This document shows, in pieces, positions 32,844 through 42,572 of a stretch of 64,000 nt of DNA. Each line of letters starts with the position of its first letter. Position 1 is the first letter of the stretch. The DNA is from Actinobacteria bacterium HGW-Actinobacteria-1. GTDB lineage: Bacteria; Actinomycetota; Coriobacteriia; Anaerosomatales; Anaerosomataceae. The stretch is from positions 62,001-126,000 of the forward strand of contig PHFB01000003.1 of NCBI GenBank assembly GCA_002841355.1. Reading direction: 5' to 3'. Both the position numbers and the translations under genes were made by a program. Below the pieces are notes generated by a model. That model was not told the DNA's origin and searched no databases. It saw nothing but the letters and a program-made list of their open reading frames with translations.

Positions 32844-34826
32844 GTGAACAGGAACCTGAGGACTGCGCTACTCTACCTGCTGCTCATCGTGGTAGCGCTG
32901 CTCTTCGTGGCCAACAACTTCGACACGGGCGCGAAGGTGACCAAGCTCACCTCGAGCGAGTTCATCAGCGCGCTCAAGGACAAGCGGGTCGTCTCGGCAG
33001 AAGTGATGCTGAAGACCCAGGCGGTCACGGGGTCGTTCTACCCGGACGCTGCGGCCAAGGAAGCGAAGAAGAAGGTCGACTACACGACGACGTACCTGGG
33101 TCAGGACTCGTTCGCGACGCTCATCGACCAGTACCCGCCGCTTGAGGAGTACAACGCCAACGCGCAGGACACGAGTTGGTGGGTGACGCTGCTCGCGCAG
33201 CTCATCCCGGTCGTGCTCATCGTGGCGGTGATGTTCTTCTTCATCAACCAGATGCAGGGCGGCAACTCGAAGGTGATGTCGTTCGGCAAGTCCCGGGCGA
33301 AGCGCCTCACGCGCGACCAGCCGAGAATCACGTTCAAAGACGTCGCCGGCGTTGATGAGGCGGTCGAGGAGCTGCAGGAGATCAAGGAATTCCTGAGCAA
33401 CCCCGGCAAGTTCCAGGCGCTTGGTGCGAAGATCCCAAAGGGAGTTCTACTTGTAGGACCTCCGGGAACCGGTAAGACGCTGCTCGCTCGCGCGGTTGCG
33501 GGCGAGGCCGGCGTACCGTTCTTCACAATCGCCGGTTCCGACTTCGTCGAGATGTTCGTGGGTGTCGGCGCAAGCCGCGTGCGCGATCTCTTCGAGCAGG
33601 CCAAGGCGGCAAGCCCGTGCATCGTCTTCATCGACGAGCTCGACGCAGTCGGCCGCATGCGCGGAGCCGGTCTCGGCGGCGGGCATGACGAGCGCGAGCA
33701 GACGCTCAACCAGCTCCTCGTGGAGATGGACGGTTTCGACCTCAAGGACAACGTCATCGTCATGGCGGCGACCAACCGCCCCGACGTGCTCGACTCGGCG
33801 CTCTTGCGCCCGGGCCGCTTCGACCGCCAGGTCACCGTGGACCGCCCCGACCGCAAGGGCCGCTTCGAGATTCTGAAGATCCACGCGCGCGGGAAGCCCG
33901 TGTCCGAGAACGTCGACCTCGAAGTCATCGCGCAGCGCACGCCGGGCTTCACCGGCGCCGACCTCGCGAACATGGTGAACGAGGCCGCGCTGCTCGCTGC
34001 CCGTCACGGCAAGAAGCAGGTGGAGACGGTCGAGCTTGAGGAATCTATCGAGCGCGTGATAGCCGGTCCCGAGAAGAAGAGCCGCCTCATCTCCGACAAG
34101 GAGAAGCGCATCATCGCGTACCACGAGGCCGGCCATGCGCTCGTGGGCCATGTGCTTCCCAACACCGATCCGATCCACAAGATCAGCATCATCAGCCGGG
34201 GTCGGGCGCTGGGCTACACCCTCGCGCTCCCGATCGAGGACAAGTTCCTGAATGCCAAGGGCGAGATGCTCGACGAGATCGCGATGCTCCTTGGCGGTCG
34301 CGTTGCCGAGGAGATCGCCATCGGCGACATCACGACCGGCGCGAGCAACGATATCGAGCGCGCGACCAAGCTCGCCCGCCAGATGATCACGCGCTATGGC
34401 ATGAGCGATAAGCTCGGGCCGATGACCCTCGGCGAGCAGGAGCACGAGGTGTTCCTCGGCAGGGACTTCTCCAACACGCCCAACTACTCGCCGGAGATCG
34501 CATACGAGATCGACAAAGAAGTGCGCCGCATGATCGACGAGGCGTTCGACAAGTCGTTCAAGATACTCTCCGAGCGGCGCGCACAGCTCGATCTCATGGC
34601 CGTGGTGCTCGTGGACCGCGAGACCGTGGACAAGGACGAGCTCGAGGCGCTACTCAACGGTACGTGGGACGAGTTCCTGGAGAAGGAGAAGGCCGCTGCT
34701 GCCGAGAAGGGCGACTCCGATGGCGAGGCTGCCGCGGGCGAGCCCGAGCCGGAACCGGAGCCCGAGGATACGCGCCCGATCGTGGACGTGCCGCCGCTGG
34801 GGATGGGACCTGTCACCCAGGACTGA
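32844..34826 (+). CDS. ftsH: ATP-dependent zinc metalloprotease FtsH
   Basis: 660 residues from GTG 32844 after AAGGGG. Two membrane helices flank an external loop (about residues 5-22 and 112-130). AAA domain: Walker [14 protein letters not shown], Walker [16 protein letters not shown] around [20 protein letters not shown]. Protease site HEAGH with the third zinc ligand further on in the [12 protein letters not shown] region. The C-terminal 45 residues are an acidic Ala/Glu/Pro tail ([10 protein letters not shown]), longer than usual. Degrades misfolded or regulatory membrane proteins. An intrinsic terminator follows. Confidence 0.97.
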   Translation: MNRNLRTALLYLLLIVVALLFVANNFDTGAKVTKLTSSEFISALKDKRVVSAEVMLKTQAVTGSFYPDAAAKEAKKKVDYTTTYLGQDSFATLIDQYPPLEEYNANAQDTSWWVTLLAQLIPVVLIVAVMFFFINQMQGGNSKVMSFGKSRAKRLTRDQPRITFKDVAGVDEAVEELQEIKEFLSNPGKFQALGAKIPKGVLLVGPPGTGKTLLARAVAGEAGVPFFTIAGSDFVEMFVGVGASRVRDLFEQAKAASPCIVFIDELDAVGRMRGAGLGGGHDEREQTLNQLLVEMDGFDLKDNVIVMAATNRPDVLDSALLRPGRFDRQVTVDRPDRKGRFEILKIHARGKPVSENVDLEVIAQRTPGFTGADLANMVNEAALLAARHGKKQVETVELEESIERVIAGPEKKSRLISDKEKRIIAYHEAGHALVGHVLPNTDPIHKISIISRGRALGYTLALPIEDKFLNAKGEMLDEIAMLLGGRVAEEIAIGDITTGASNDIERATKLARQMITRYGMSDKLGPMTLGEQEHEVFLGRDFSNTPNYSPEIAYEIDKEVRRMIDEAFDKSFKILSERRAQLDLMAVVLVDRETVDKDELEALLNGTWDEFLEKEKAAAAEKGDSDGEAAAGEPEPEPEPEDTRPIVDVPPLGMGPVTQD

Positions 34827-34852
34827 TGTTGGCCCCCTGTAGTGGTCAATTA

Positions 34853-34887
34853 GAAGCGCCGCCCCCGGGCGGCGCTTCTTCTTTCTT
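34853..34887 (+). terminator. Intrinsic terminator after ftsH
   Basis: Stem GAAGCGCCGCC / GGCGGCGCTTC around a short C/G loop, followed by TTCTTTCTT. It ends the tilS-hpt-ftsH transcript. Confidence 0.9.
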
Positions 34888-34969
34888 AGGCACTCTTACC
34901 GACGATAGGTGTTTTATGGCGCCACTGGGGATACTCTGGGCTAGAGGATACGCCGCGGAGGGGGACCGC

Positions 34970-36172
34970 GTGTCGATTTCCGAACATCGCCACGGGAGCG
35001 TTCGGGTCGCGAATCTGATCGCGCGACTCCGCTCCTCAGAGCGCGCTCACTACGTGCCGGAAGGTCCGGAGGGCCAGAGCGCCCTCATCGACGCGCTCAA
35101 CGAGGTGGCTGCGGCCGCCTCCTCGGCGCGTACCGTTCACGACGTGCTCAACATCGTTGTCGACGCGGCCAAGCGCTTCACCGGCACCGAAAAGGTCGTA
35201 CTCGCGCTCGTGGACGGCACCGGGGACATGCCCGAGCTCGACGAGTCGAGCATCGTCGTGCGCGGCTCACGCATGCAGCATGACGAGTCGTGGTGGGGCG
35301 CCTGGCTGCCCGATGCGTGCGAGCACGTCTTCACCGAGGGCGATGCGTACTTCGAAGTGAACGAGGCCGCCGCCGCCTGGTGTCTCGCCGTGCCGGTGCG
35401 CGTTCAGGACCATCCGCTCGGCATTCTGTGCGCGATCAACTCGGTATCACATCGGCTGCGACAGGAGCACACGGCGTTCCTGTCGATTCTGGGGGCGTTC
35501 GCAGCCGCATCGATCGAGAACGCGCGTCTTGCCGAGGAGAGCAGGTACGCCCTCCTTGCAAGTGAGCGCGAGCGCATCTCACGGGAGATGCATGACGGCA
35601 TCGCGCAGTCGCTGTTCTCCATCGCGCTCTCACTTGAGGTCTGCAAACGACAGGTGATGCGCGATCCTGCCGGCGTGGCGCGTCAGATCTCGGAAGTGCA
35701 AGACTTGTTGGCCGGAAGCCAGGGAGAGATCCGCCGCTACATCTACGACCTGCGCCCGGCGAAGCTGCAGGAACTCGGTCTCGCAGGTGCTATCGAGTAC
35801 TGGCTACGGGAGATTGCACCGGGCAAGGCGCACAAGGTCGACTTGCTCGTCAACGGCCAGGTCAGGCACCTCGGCGCCGAGGTCGAGACGTGCGTGTACC
35901 GCGTTGCCCGAGAGGCAACGACCAACGCCGTCAAGCACTCACAGGCGAATCACATCCGCGTCACCCTGACCTACGAGACCAACGGCGTCACCGTTGAGGT
36001 CGCTGACGATGGTCTCGGCTTCGAGGTGGATGCGGCTACCGCGTCCAGCAAGGCAGGTGCGAGCATGGGGCTGCGGACTATCCGCGAACGTGTGGAGACG
36101 GCTGGCGGAGAGATCAAGGTGCTATCCGAGCCGGAACGGGGATGCGTCGTCTGGGCGCATATCCCGGCATGA
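34970..36172 (+). CDS. Sensor histidine kinase, NarL/DegS type, with GAF domain
   Basis: 400 residues from GTG 34970 with GGAGGGGGA just upstream; longer frames start inside ftsH. No membrane helix, so cytoplasmic. A GAF domain spans about residues 45-190. HisKA_3 motif ERISREMHDGIAQSLFSIAL holds the phospho-acceptor His near residue 207, with the DLRPAKLQELGLAGAIEYWL helix. The HATPase domain has VYRVAREATTNAVKHSQA, VEVADDGLGFEVD and MGLRTIRERVETAGG. The response regulator starts 10 bases downstream, and the pilus locus follows, so it likely controls pilus expression in response to a cytoplasmic signal (inference). Confidence 0.92.
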   Translation: MSISEHRHGSVRVANLIARLRSSERAHYVPEGPEGQSALIDALNEVAAAASSARTVHDVLNIVVDAAKRFTGTEKVVLALVDGTGDMPELDESSIVVRGSRMQHDESWWGAWLPDACEHVFTEGDAYFEVNEAAAAWCLAVPVRVQDHPLGILCAINSVSHRLRQEHTAFLSILGAFAAASIENARLAEESRYALLASERERISREMHDGIAQSLFSIALSLEVCKRQVMRDPAGVARQISEVQDLLAGSQGEIRRYIYDLRPAKLQELGLAGAIEYWLREIAPGKAHKVDLLVNGQVRHLGAEVETCVYRVAREATTNAVKHSQANHIRVTLTYETNGVTVEVADDGLGFEVDAATASSKAGASMGLRTIRERVETAGGEIKVLSEPERGCVVWAHIPA

Positions 36173-36182
36173 GGAGGCCTGC

Positions 36183-36830
36183 GTGAGAGCACGAGTCTTC
36201 ATCGTCGACGATCACGAGTTGGTTCGGTACGCGCTTCGAAGCTCCCTTGAAGCCGAGGAAGACATGCGAGTGGTGGGCGAGGCCGCGTGCGGCGAGGATG
36301 CGCTTGCGCAAGTGATGGCTGCCGAGCCGGACATCGTGTTGCTCGACCTGCGTATGCCTGGCATGTCCGGCGTCGAGGTGTGTACCCGTATGCTGGAGCT
36401 CGACCCGACGCTCAAGATCATCGTGCTCACCAGCTACGACGAGGACGAAGAGGTGTTTGGCGTCCTGGCGGCTGGAGCGGTCGGCTACCTGATGAAGGAC
36501 GCGAGCCCGCTCACGCTTATCGAGTCGATCCGCAACGTAGCGGACGGCCAGACCGTACTCGATGGATCGATAGCCAGAAGGGTGATCGCCGCGAGCTCGC
36601 TGCTTGAGTCGGACGACCCGGGGCTCTCGGAACGCGAGCTGGATGTCCTGGCGGAGATGGCTCGCGGAGCGAGCAACAAGGAGATCGCCCGCTCGCTGTG
36701 GATCTCGGAGCCAACGGTGAAGACACACGTGAGCCACATACTGCGCAAACTCGGCCAATCGGACCGCACGCACGCCATTGTGGAGGCGATGCGCCGAGGC
36801 ATCGTGCGTCCACCGGACAGATCGCAGTAG
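36183..36830 (+). CDS. Response regulator, NarL/FixJ family
   Basis: 215 residues from GTG 36183 with AGGAGG before it. Receiver domain: VDDHELVRYALR, phospho-Asp in LLDLRMPGMSG, Thr/Ser in VLTSYDED, Lys in YLMKDASP. LuxR-type helix-turn-helix from about residue 145: LSERELDVLAEMARGASNKEIA followed by ISEPTVKTHVSHILRKL. Partner of the kinase just upstream; the next gene is the Flp pilin, 134 bases away. Confidence 0.95.
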   Translation: MRARVFIVDDHELVRYALRSSLEAEEDMRVVGEAACGEDALAQVMAAEPDIVLLDLRMPGMSGVEVCTRMLELDPTLKIIVLTSYDEDEEVFGVLAAGAVGYLMKDASPLTLIESIRNVADGQTVLDGSIARRVIAASSLLESDDPGLSERELDVLAEMARGASNKEIARSLWISEPTVKTHVSHILRKLGQSDRTHAIVEAMRRGIVRPPDRSQ

Positions 36831-36831
36831 C

Positions 36832-36851
36832 GCTCATCCTGTGGGATGAGC
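36832..36851 (+). terminator. Weak hairpin after the response regulator
   Basis: Stem GCTCATCC / GGATGAGC with a 4-base loop one base after the stop codon; no T-run follows. It may partly insulate the pilus genes. The rest of the 134-base gap before the pilin gene shows poly-G tracts and a small CACCT/AGGTG repeat but no clear promoter. Confidence 0.35.
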
Positions 36852-36964
36852 AGACCTCAACCCACGCTCATACTGCGGGCTGATACGGCTCCACCCGCAT
36901 CCCGGGCACCTTCATCTGCAGGTGTTCTCATTCTCCGGGGGGATGTGGGGGGAGGTGTATTCAG

Positions 36965-37150
36965 GTGCTGCTCAAGATGTACGCATGGGCCCTCGAGCAC
37001 AGCAAGTCCGATGAGGGAGCAACCGCGGTCGAGTACGGAATCATGGTTGCCGCCATCGCAGTCGCGATCCTGACAGTCGTCTTCTTGCTGGGCGACCAGA
37101 TCGCCGCTCTCTTCCAGACTGTTCTGGACAAGATCTCTGGCGCCGCCTAG
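36965..37150 (+). CDS. Flp-type pilin
   Basis: 61 residues from GTG 36965 after GGGGGGAGG. The motif EGATAVEYGIMVAAIAVAIL is the Flp/Fap prepilin signature: cleavage after the Gly, with Glu and Tyr at the conserved positions, and a single hydrophobic helix forming the pilus core. The short mature length (about 43 residues) is typical. Major subunit of the Tad pilus encoded downstream; a hairpin follows it. Confidence 0.95.
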   Translation: MLLKMYAWALEHSKSDEGATAVEYGIMVAAIAVAILTVVFLLGDQIAALFQTVLDKISGAA

Positions 37151-37158
37151 GCGCGACG

Positions 37159-37192
37159 CGTCCGGGGGCCCGTTGAGGCGGGTCCCCGGACG
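37159..37192 (+). terminator. Hairpin after the Flp pilin gene
   Basis: 14-base arms CGTCCGGGGGCCCG / CGGGTCCCCGGACG with one mismatch and a 6-base loop. No T-run follows, so it is likely an attenuator or mRNA stabiliser that lets pilin exceed the assembly proteins. Confidence 0.65.
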
Positions 37193-37218
37193 AATCGAAC
37201 ACGTAGGGGGGCATTCCG

Positions 37219-37647
37219 ATGTGGTACCGCGGTCGTTCGCGCCGCGACGAAGGGGCAGCTGCCGTCGAGTTTGCGCTTGTATCGACGGTACTCATCCTCT
37301 TGCTCATCGGAATCGTCCAGTTCGGCATTCTCTTCTATCAATGGGTCGAGCTGACGCATGCCGCGCGTGAGGGTGTGCGGTGGGCGTCTCTGGAGTATCC
37401 CGCGGGATCCGTCACAACGCCCGGCACCGTTCGCTACAAAGCGGCACAGTCATCACCCGGGCTCGGGCTTACGGACTCGGACATCGCGGTGAGTCCGGAT
37501 GATCCGGGCATCGACGACGTCGGAGACCCGGCCACGGTGACGGTGACGCATGCAGTCCCGATCTTCACACCCTTCATGCAGGGTCTCTTCGGCACTGAGG
37601 ATGGGACGTTCCAGTTGCACAGTACCGCCACGATGAGGATCGAGTGA
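37219..37647 (+). CDS. TadE-like pseudopilin
   Basis: 142 residues, ATG 37219 after GGGGGG. DEGAAAVEFALVSTVLILLLIGIVQFG is the TadE N-terminal pattern (Gly cleavage, Glu+5 type) with a helix, then WVELTHAAREGVRWASL as usual in TadE. The rest is a beta-rich external domain. Overlaps the next gene by GTGA. A minor pilin of the Tad machine. Confidence 0.88.
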   Translation: MWYRGRSRRDEGAAAVEFALVSTVLILLLIGIVQFGILFYQWVELTHAAREGVRWASLEYPAGSVTTPGTVRYKAAQSSPGLGLTDSDIAVSPDDPGIDDVGDPATVTVTHAVPIFTPFMQGLFGTEDGTFQLHSTATMRIE

Positions 37648-39263
37648 TCGTCGTGATCGAACACCTGAAAAGGGACGAGGGTGGCGTCGCCGTGACCGTT
37701 GCGGTCGTCTTCGTTGTGCTCGTCCTCATTGCGGCGCTCGCCGTGGACGTAGGATACCTGCTCACGGTGCGTCGCCAGCTTCAGACCGCCGCTGACTCGG
37801 CCGCACTTGCAGGTTGTCGGGTGCTTGCCGACGGCGGTAGCGACGCGGAGGTCCTCGCCGAGGCCGAGTCCTTCGCGAACGCCAATGCGACTCAGCCCGC
37901 CGATGAGCTCGTGATGCTCAAAGACGCACCGGAGACCCAGGTCACCGAGACGTACGTGCAGGTCACGGTGGAGAAGGATGCATCGCTCTTCTTCGGACGT
38001 ATCCTCGGTCTGCAGACATCGCCTGTGCGGGCGAGTGCGCGCGCCCAGATTGCATATCTGACCGGCATGCGCGGTATCGTGCCGTGGTCGGTGCCGGTCG
38101 TACACGCATCGAAGGTCTCCGCGCGCATCGCGGGCGGCGCCGAGGTGTGGCTAGATGCGCAGGGAGGTGGCGTCTGGTCCGGGACGGTCATCGCCCCCTC
38201 GACTGCAGCGCTTGCGGGTTACGCAGTCGATGTCACCGCGTACAACGAGCAGACGGCGTACCCGGACGGCACGAGTGACTACCCCGACGGGGTGCCAGAA
38301 TCGCTTCCCGGGGCGGCGCGAGCGTTCGTCCGGCCGTCAGCGTGTCCCATCCTCGACGTCTACTTGGACCACTACGTCGTAACGGCGGGCTCAACCGGAG
38401 CGGTGAGGCTCACCGTGGAAGCGAGCGAGACCCCGCAGGCCAGGTTCGCTGGCAAGACCGTCACGCTCACCGAGGAGGCGGATCAGCCGGGCGTGTGGTC
38501 CGTGATGCTGAGCGTTCCGGCGGTCGATGACCTCTGGGCGACCTTCCCGATCGACGTGACCGTCGCGAAGACGACCGTGACGAGTGCTGCAACGCTCCTG
38601 GTCAGGCGGTCGACGTACCCCATCTCGGACGTTTCCCTAACCGACTACGTTGCTGCACCGGGAGAGGCCATCACCGTCTCCGTGCAGCTTAACGACTACG
38701 TGTACGGCGAGGACTACGCGCTCAAGGTCGTGGGCGGCGCCGGCGAGATCGGCAACTTCTGCGCGATGGATCTCGCGACGATCCACCACACGCCGCTGTG
38801 GCGTAACCCGCAGGATCCGGTCGAATACGTGCTCACGGATGACCCGGATTACGCTCCGCCCGCGTACTACCACTACCTGGCCGAGGCGTTCCCGTTCGTC
38901 ATCCACATTGGCGACACGATCTGGACCGAGCCCGGCACGCTCTCCGGTCCGAGTACCGAGAAGGCGCTTGATGATCGGTTCGCCGGAGACACCCTGACGT
39001 TCAGCCAGTGGGAGGCCCAGGGACGACCTGCCACGTCGCGGGTGGTCTACGTGCCCGTCGTCGAGAAGATGCAGCTCGTCACCGGGCAGACCCCGATGCG
39101 CGTCGTCAGCCTTGCCGCGTTCTTCATCGAGCCGGCGAGCGATATCAAGAAGGACGCCATCATCGGGCGCTTCGTCGAGTACGTGTCACCTTCAGACGCG
39201 GTCTCGGAGACACCGCCCGATGGGCTCTACGTATTGACCGTCCGGCTCGTCGCGCCGGAATGA
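37644..39263 (+). CDS. TadG-like pilus-associated protein with internal Ig-like repeats
   Basis: 539 residues from GTG 37644. N-terminus DEGGVAVTVAVVFVVLVLIAALAVDVGYLL is the TadG/TadE-like anchor, then RRQLQTAADSAALAG, universal in TadG proteins. The C-terminal half has the GNFCAMDL, GDTIWTEPGTLSGPSTEKALDDRF and VAFFIE-type (AAFFIEPASD) features of Gram-positive TadG-like proteins. Between residues about 230 and 410 two similar beta modules begin with R-S-x-x-P-I-x-D-V. The large insert is unusual for a TadG and may serve adhesion or surface anchoring. Confidence 0.85.
   Translation: MIVVIEHLKRDEGGVAVTVAVVFVVLVLIAALAVDVGYLLTVRRQLQTAADSAALAGCRVLADGGSDAEVLAEAESFANANATQPADELVMLKDAPETQVTETYVQVTVEKDASLFFGRILGLQTSPVRASARAQIAYLTGMRGIVPWSVPVVHASKVSARIAGGAEVWLDAQGGGVWSGTVIAPSTAALAGYAVDVTAYNEQTAYPDGTSDYPDGVPESLPGAARAFVRPSACPILDVYLDHYVVTAGSTGAVRLTVEASETPQARFAGKTVTLTEEADQPGVWSVMLSVPAVDDLWATFPIDVTVAKTTVTSAATLLVRRSTYPISDVSLTDYVAAPGEAITVSVQLNDYVYGEDYALKVVGGAGEIGNFCAMDLATIHHTPLWRNPQDPVEYVLTDDPDYAPPAYYHYLAEAFPFVIHIGDTIWTEPGTLSGPSTEKALDDRFAGDTLTFSQWEAQGRPATSRVVYVPVVEKMQLVTGQTPMRVVSLAAFFIEPASDIKKDAIIGRFVEYVSPSDAVSETPPDGLYVLTVRLVAPE
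38331..38730 (+). repeat. Two related protein-level modules in the TadG-like gene
   Basis: The modules start at residues 230 (base 38331) and 322 (base 38607) and share the pattern R-x-S-x-x-P-I-x-D-V-x-L-x-x-Y-V-x-x-x-G followed by alternating hydrophobic strands. Spacing of about 92 residues matches an Ig-like bacterial domain. DNA identity between copies is low, so the duplication is old. Confidence 0.55.
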
Positions 39264-39282
39264 CCCACAGAAGGAGCGCGCT

Positions 39283-40050
39283 ATGCGGTCAAGAGTCTTC
39301 ATCCTTGTTGCGGCCGTGGTTCTCGGTATCGCAGCTGCACTGCTGACAGCGCAGTACCTGCGCGGCGCGACCGCGCGTCTCACCAAAGAAGCGCAGCCGG
39401 TACAGGTGCTGGTCGCCACGCAGGATGTTCCACGCGGGACCTCCGCCGAGGACGCCCTCAAGCAGGGGCTGATCACCGTGCAAGAGGTGCCGCAGCGGTA
39501 CGTCTCGGCTAACGCGGTCTCCTCGGCACGGGGTATCGAGGGCCAGGTGCTGGCGACCTCGCTCAGCGCGGGTGAGCAGGTGACGCGCGCCAGGTTCCAG
39601 TTCCCGAGCGAAGCGGGGCTCTCGTTCGCGATTCCCGACGGGTTCGTTGCGGTCTCGATTCCGGCCGACGACATCACGTGCGTTGGCGGGATGCTCAAGG
39701 CCGGAGACTGGGTGCTCGTGACCGCGACGTTCGACCCTGGGCCAAACGGCAAGGATGCGGAGTCGAAAATCCTGCTGCCGAAGGCACGCGTTCTCGCCGT
39801 CGGCGCCGACACCGGTGCCGGAACGACCACGGATGACGGCACGAACAAATCAGGATCGGCGCTTGCAGCTGGAACGCGCAGCGCGAATGCGGCGAAGGCC
39901 GCGACCGTGACCCTCGCGCTCAAGCCCGAGGACGTCGAGCGAATCGTGTTCGCCGAGGAGCAAGGCACCGTTTGGCTCGCCCTTCTTCCGACCACCGAGA
40001 CCGAGCTGCCGACCACAGCTGGTCGCAACATCAAGACGATCTTCAAATAG
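39283..40050 (+). CDS. cpaB: Tad pilus assembly protein CpaB/RcpC
   Basis: 255 residues, ATG 39283 after GAAGGAG. One N-terminal helix (residues 5-25), then an SAF domain: VLVATQDVPRGTSAEDAL, LITVQEVPQRYVS, LSAGEQVTRARF and FVAVSIPADDITCVGGMLKAGDWVLV (CpaB signature). In Gram-negatives it works with the secretin; here there is no secretin, so it is probably part of the cell-envelope channel. Confidence 0.92.
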   Translation: MRSRVFILVAAVVLGIAAALLTAQYLRGATARLTKEAQPVQVLVATQDVPRGTSAEDALKQGLITVQEVPQRYVSANAVSSARGIEGQVLATSLSAGEQVTRARFQFPSEAGLSFAIPDGFVAVSIPADDITCVGGMLKAGDWVLVTATFDPGPNGKDAESKILLPKARVLAVGADTGAGTTTDDGTNKSGSALAAGTRSANAAKAATVTLALKPEDVERIVFAEEQGTVWLALLPTTETELPTTAGRNIKTIFK

Positions 40051-40060
40051 GGAGGCATCA

Positions 40061-41218
40061 ATGAGCGTGGTCGTGATCGTCGATGCTGATGCCGGCTTCT
40101 GCCGACGCCTACGAGCGCTGCTTGAGAGCGATGCTGGTGCGCGATGCGAAGAGGTGCGCTCGCTCACTGAGGCGCACGAGCTGCTGCGTCAGAGGCACCC
40201 GGACGCTGTCGTGCTCGGTCCATCGATCGCGCCCACCGCTGCGCTCGAGTTCGCCGAGACGTACAGCTCGGTGGATGATGGCGGCGCGACCATCCTCGTG
40301 ACCGCGGAGACGTCGACGGATCTGCTGAGGCGCGCCATGCGTGCGGGGCTTCGGGATGTCGTCCCCGCCGAGAAGGACTACGGTGAGGTCGTCCATGCGG
40401 TACAGGCCGCACTCGAGAGTGCGAAGCCGCGTGCGGCCGAGACCGCCGTCCCTTGTGCGCCGCCCGCGCGGGGTCGCGTCGTGACCGTGTTCAGCACGAA
40501 GGGCGGTGTGGGCAAGACTGTCATCTCGTGCAACGTAGCCGTTGCGCTTGCCGAACTCGGGCTCAGAACCGTGCTCGTCGATCTCGATCTGCAATTCGGC
40601 GACGTGGGCATCATGCTCGACCTGAGCCCGGAGCGAACCATCTTCGATGCGGTCCAGTCGTTCGACCGGCTCGATGCCGAGATGCTTCGAGGGTTCCTCA
40701 CGACGCACGCGTCCGGGCTGCAGGTGCTGCTCGCGCCCGTGCACCCGGAAGACGCCGAAGCGGTAACCGTCAGCCGCATCAGTGCGGTCGTCGGCCTGCT
40801 GCGCGACATGGCCGATGTCGTCGTGATAGACACCGCGGCGGCGCTTGATGACGCGGTGCTCGCGGCCATCGACAACAGCGACAGCGTGTACGCGGTGGCC
40901 ACCATGGACGTTGCGAGCATCAAGAACGTCCGCGTCTCGCTCCAGAAGCTGGCGCAGATGGGGTACGACCACGATCTCACGAAGCTTGTGATCAACCGGG
41001 CGGACAGCAAGGTGTGGCTCGATCCCGGCGAGGCCCAGCGAAGCATCGATGCACCCCTCGTAGCCGAGGTTCCAAGCGACCGTCTCGTGCCGCGATCGGT
41101 GAACCGGGGCGTGCCGGTGGTGCTGGATTCACCGAAATCGGGGGTCGCTCGGGCACTGACTGCGCTCGCGAAGCGCATCGCAGCCGGACGCGAGGAGGCG
41201 AAGAGCAGTGTCGCTTAG
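40061..41218 (+). CDS. cpaE: Tad pilus localisation ATPase CpaE/TadZ
   Basis: 385 residues, ATG 40061 after GGGAGG. N-terminal pseudo-receiver domain (residues 1-125): it has the fold pattern VVIVDADAGFCRRLRALLES and VLGPSIAPTAALEF, but lacks the phospho-Asp in its usual place. A MinD/ParA-like ATPase begins near residue 140 with the deviant Walker A STKGGVGKT, then VDLDLQFGDVGIMLDL and VVIDTAAALDD. It positions the pilus assembly machine at the membrane. Last 11 bases overlap cpaF. Confidence 0.93.
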   Translation: MSVVVIVDADAGFCRRLRALLESDAGARCEEVRSLTEAHELLRQRHPDAVVLGPSIAPTAALEFAETYSSVDDGGATILVTAETSTDLLRRAMRAGLRDVVPAEKDYGEVVHAVQAALESAKPRAAETAVPCAPPARGRVVTVFSTKGGVGKTVISCNVAVALAELGLRTVLVDLDLQFGDVGIMLDLSPERTIFDAVQSFDRLDAEMLRGFLTTHASGLQVLLAPVHPEDAEAVTVSRISAVVGLLRDMADVVVIDTAAALDDAVLAAIDNSDSVYAVATMDVASIKNVRVSLQKLAQMGYDHDLTKLVINRADSKVWLDPGEAQRSIDAPLVAEVPSDRLVPRSVNRGVPVVLDSPKSGVARALTALAKRIAAGREEAKSSVA

Positions 41219-42572
41219 GGAGCGCCTCGCACAAGGCGCCAGCCAGGTACTGACCGATGACCTCAGGGAGGCCGAGGATACGCTCGGATCGGGGCCGAAG
41301 GACGCTATCAAACGCAGCCTCCACTACCTCCTGATCGAGGAGATGGGCACCGAACTCTCGATGCCTGACGTGGACGAGGCGTCTGTACGGGCATCGATCC
41401 ACATGAAGCTGCGCGAGCTGCTGGAGCGCGAGAGCACGCCGCTCTCCGCGGCCGACCGCCGGGAGATCTCGGCTGATGTGGTGGACAACATCCTCGGCTA
41501 CGGACCGCTGCAGTCGCTGCTCGGCGATCCGGAAGTGACCGAGGTGATGGTGAACAACGCGGACACCGTGTACGTCGAGCGGCGCGGTCGCCTGTACCTC
41601 ACAGACCGCAGGTTCATCGACGAGGCGCACTTGCTGCGAATCATCGACAAGATCGTCGGGCAGGTCGGCCGACGCATCGACGAGTCGTCGCCGATGGTCG
41701 ACGCCCGGCTTCCCGATGGCTCGCGCGTGAACGCGATCATCCATCCGCTGGCGATCAACGGCCCGATGCTCACGATCCGCAAGTTCTCGCAGGAACCGTA
41801 CACGATCAGCGACCTCATCGCGTTCGGGACGCTCGATCAACGCGCTGGCGAGTTCCTCGAGGCGTGCGTTCGCGGTCGGCTGAACGTCCTTATCTCGGGA
41901 GGGACCGGTAGCGGCAAGACGACGCTCTTGAACGTCGTGTCGGCGTTCGTGCCGGACGACGAACGAATCGTGACCATCGAGGACGCCGCCGAGTTGCGTC
42001 TGAGCCAGAGCCATGTGCTACGGCTTGAGTCCAGGCCGCCTAACATCGAGGGCAAGGGGCAGGTCTCGATTCGCGACCTCGTCCGCAACTCGCTGCGCAT
42101 GCGCCCCGACCGGATCATCGTCGGCGAGGTCCGTGGAGCCGAGGCACTCGACATGCTGCAGGCAATGAACACGGGCCACGAAGGCTCACTCTCGACCATC
42201 CACGCGAACTCGCCGAGAGACTCGCTGGCACGGCTCGAGACGATGGTGCTCTTGAGCGGCGTCGACCTTCCCGTTCGCGCCATCCGGGAGCAGGTCTCCT
42301 CGGCACTGCACATGGTCGTGCAGCTGCAGCGGCTTCGGGATGGCTCGCGCAAGATCGTGCAGATCTCGGAGGTTGAAGGGATGGAAGGCGACACGATCGT
42401 GCTGCAGGACATCTACTACTACGACTTCACGATGGGCGTGGACGAGAACGGTCGCTTCCTCGGCCAGCTGAAGGGGACGGGTCTGCGACCGAAGTTCTCA
42501 ACGCACCTGGACGACCTCGGCATCCATCTGCCGAGCGAGACGTTCGCCTACGAGCCCCCCGCGCGGCGGTGA
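41208..42572 (+). CDS. cpaF: Tad pilus assembly ATPase CpaF/TadA
   Basis: 454 residues from GTG 41208. Secretion ATPase of the TadA/VirB11 type: ILGYGPLQSLLGDPEVTEVMVNN, Walker A GGTGSGKTTLLNV near residue 230, VTIEDAAELRL, RPDRIIVGEVRGAEALDMLQAMNTGHEGSLSTIHAN is split across the Walker B and His box. Single bifunctional motor for extension and retraction. GTGA overlap with the next gene. Confidence 0.96.
   Translation: MSLRERLAQGASQVLTDDLREAEDTLGSGPKDAIKRSLHYLLIEEMGTELSMPDVDEASVRASIHMKLRELLERESTPLSAADRREISADVVDNILGYGPLQSLLGDPEVTEVMVNNADTVYVERRGRLYLTDRRFIDEAHLLRIIDKIVGQVGRRIDESSPMVDARLPDGSRVNAIIHPLAINGPMLTIRKFSQEPYTISDLIAFGTLDQRAGEFLEACVRGRLNVLISGGTGSGKTTLLNVVSAFVPDDERIVTIEDAAELRLSQSHVLRLESRPPNIEGKGQVSIRDLVRNSLRMRPDRIIVGEVRGAEALDMLQAMNTGHEGSLSTIHANSPRDSLARLETMVLLSGVDLPVRAIREQVSSALHMVVQLQRLRDGSRKIVQISEVEGMEGDTIVLQDIYYYDFTMGVDENGRFLGQLKGTGLRPKFSTHLDDLGIHLPSETFAYEPPARR

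Noticed and set aside
36832-36964. Strong terminator between the response regulator and the pilin gene
   Set aside because: The hairpin has only 8 pairs and no T-run; kept as a weak feature only.
40061-40440. CpaE N-terminus as a functional response-regulator receiver
   Set aside because: The fold pattern is there but the phospho-acceptor Asp and the partner Lys are not in place; a pseudo-receiver, common in CpaE.
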